A stretch of DNA of 64,000 bases, taken from the NCBI GenBank assembly GCA_947561715.1, contig OX387201.1, forward strand, positions 21,714,001 through 21,778,000. The letters are read 5' to 3'. Shown here piece by piece: positions 62,183 to 64,000 of this stretch. This DNA is from Ascidia mentula. Taxonomy: Eukaryota > Chordata > Ascidiacea > Phlebobranchia > Ascidiidae. How positions within the stretch are numbered: the first letter of the stretch is position 1; the number at the start of each line of letters is the position of its first letter. Both the position numbers and the translations under genes were made by a program. The notes below the pieces were generated by a model. The model ran no database searches. It was not told where the DNA came from and was given only the letters and a program-made list of their open reading frames with translations.

Positions 62183-64000
62183 ATGAAGTGTGTTTTGGTT
62201 GTGGTTATACTCTTTGGTATTTTGGAATGCGCCAGAGCCCAAGGTATTTTTTTCTGTTACATGTATTGTCTGGATGTTATTGTTTTAAATAAAGTCCTTG
62301 AAGATTTGTAAATATTTAAATTATTGGTATTATTACCAGGGTACGCAAATATTAGCCCAAATGTATATATTTTTAACGGGTATCGTATCAAAACATAACT
62401 TCCTCTAATTCGTGTGATCCACTAATTACAATTGCATTTAAAACAGATACATGCGAATGGTGCTTCAGAGAGGCGTGTGGAGAACCAAGCGCGGGCAGCC
62501 CTAACGAAACATGCTTGGGTTGCATCAGATCGGCATGCGGTATTGTGTTTAACATAGGACGCGTTGGTGCCAAAGAATATACAGCTATATGTTACCTTGC
62601 GGTTGACGTAAACTGCTCGCGTACCACCTGGAATGCTGTTGTCGTAATGTGTATGATCGGCATGTTGTGCTCACCTAATTATCAACCCCATGTGATAGAA
62701 CAACAACAATAAGAAATGTAAACTTGCGTTTCACGTTAGACCAGTTTTGTATTTTCAATAGTTTTATTTCAATGTATCAGAGACTGAGTTTGCGTTACGA
62801 TATATATACGTGGTATGATTACCATTACGCCATTGTAAGGAAAACAATGCAATGCGCGGTATATATATGTGGTATGACACTTAATAACAATTATACGGTA
62901 GTCCTATATTTAAGAGCGTCATGTTAATGTATCAGAGACGGAGTTTTCTTTACGAAACTTGGCGTCGAGAGGAGTTGACTGCATAAAAACGAGTTGGATG
63001 AACGAAAGCTTGTGTTCCTCTTCTTGTCCCAATTTCACTGCTCAACACGAACAACGATTAATGAACTTCAAATCCTGCTTGAGTCCCTGTGTTGGTAAGT
63101 GCACAGCATTTGGTAAATAGTCACCAGAGTGCGATGTACAAAAACCTCCACAGTTTCCCGTTGGACGTGTTCGATGTCAAGTTACGTGCATTATTCTGCG
63201 CAGTCGCTGTTTAAACTTTGTTGAAATAGTTTACTATATTACTATATTATAATTTGCTTTCACGTTAACACTTTTCTTGAAATCATGCTTTTATAAGTAC
63301 ACGTTAATCGCAATATTTGCTCTTGTAAACATTGCAAGACCAAAACTATGTTTGAAACATAGCTTTCCGTAAATGTGGTCAACAACAAAACAACAACAAC
63401 AACAGGAATTTTATAAAATAGACTATGCTGTGGAGAACGGGGTTGCTCAATGCCGTCCGGAGATTCCGCACGACTTCGCCGATCCCCCACAGCAGTGCGT
63501 AGCTGATGAGGTTACTGAAGAATGCGGAAGCTGCTATCGACACGATATGTGCTTTACTGCTGATGAACTGGAGTCGAGCTGCCGTGCACATTTAATCGCT
63601 ACATGTCCACAAGGTAGGCTTAGTCACATAGAGCAACCAGTTTAACCATTTTAGTTTCCGGGCGTTTATTGCACACGGGCCTAGGAAGACCATCACCACC
63701 AAATCTTAGGAGAATAGAGTTTGTGACCTGTGAAAATAGTTTCGAGAACTTGAGTTGATCTTATATTATTTATTCTAACAACTGAAATACTAATATTTTT
63801 TCAATGGCATCGTATGGTTCTGTCTTATTTAGATTTAGCAAACCTCGGGTATTTCGGATTCCCGTAATACGGACAGAAACTGTATACCATTAGGCGAAAT
63901 ATTGTCGCTATTATAAAAAAAATCATAACGGATGAGTGCACAAACGCAGTAAAAGACGAAATTCCTGTTGCTGACGAAAGGCATATATTGCCATTTAAAA
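62183..64000 (+). CDS. Second copy of the dead-protease gene, first four exons, truncated by the window end
   Basis: Exons 62183-62243, 62447-62539, 62972-63094 and 63422-63613 have the same lengths and phases (61, 93, 123 and 192 nt) as those of the gene at 49557. The signal peptide is identical. Differences are few: CGVPS to CGEPS in exon 2, LMDFK to LMNFK in exon 3, and TDECG to TEECG in exon 4. All cysteines are kept. Whether the protease-like half exists cannot be seen. Confidence 0.88.

Larger units (their letters stand above)
56836..64000. repeat. Right copy of the tandem segmental duplication, cut by the window end
   Basis: Matches 44235 to about 51500 collinearly. Differences include about 130 bp near 47490-47620 missing at about 60230, the left-only insertion at 49930-50118, the right-only insertion at 59483-59643, and about 56 extra bases near 63306-63361. 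Confidence 0.95.

Overview
The window looks like animal nuclear DNA, most probably from a tunicate (Ciona-like ascidian). The reasons are many short GT-AG introns (one of only 44 bases), AT-rich intergenic DNA, AATAAA poly(A) signals, Ty3/Gypsy fossils, tRNA-derived SINEs and small palindromic elements. The species call is an inference; the gene calls do not depend on it.

Left arm (1-10.6 kb): a decayed Gypsy end is followed by two tandem arrays that abut each other. The first is a 190-bp satellite (about 1.35-4.31 kb). The second is a 77-bp satellite (about 4.31-10.22 kb) with higher-order structure: a 13-unit (1001-bp) duplication in its first part and a 3-unit (231-bp) repeat in its second part. 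Many open frames cross these arrays but they are by-products of periodicity.

10.8-24.1 kb (+): four papain/cathepsin-like modules (A-D) with I29 prodomains in three of them, plus an orphan last exon. An intact exon splices in frame from the last exon of module B into the prodomain of module C, so at least part of the row may encode a chained multi-protease protein. Module B has lost the catalytic Asn. Gypsy fossils and a SINE lie between the modules.

26.2-38.9 kb (+): a complete 27-exon molybdo-flavoenzyme gene (1,280 codons by my splice model), better matched to aldehyde oxidase than to xanthine dehydrogenase. It carries a 240-bp long-inverted-repeat element in one intron.

39.9-45.1 kb (-): a complete 16-exon gene for a 678-residue membrane protein with signal peptide, CUB, an unassigned segment, ZP, furin-like site, EGF-like domain and transmembrane helix.

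49.6-54.7 kb (+): a complete 13-exon gene for a 498-residue secreted protein. Six cysteine-rich exons, all of phase 1-1, precede a chymotrypsin-fold domain in which all three catalytic residues are replaced.

56.8-64.0 kb: a tandem segmental copy of 44.2-51.5 kb. It holds a CUB-only derivative of the membrane protein gene, ended by a stop codon created at the breakpoint, and the first four exons of a second copy of the dead-protease gene, cut by the window edge. The genes of the right half are mostly secreted or surface proteins, as in an innate-immunity, coat or gut-lumen repertoire; that role is inference.
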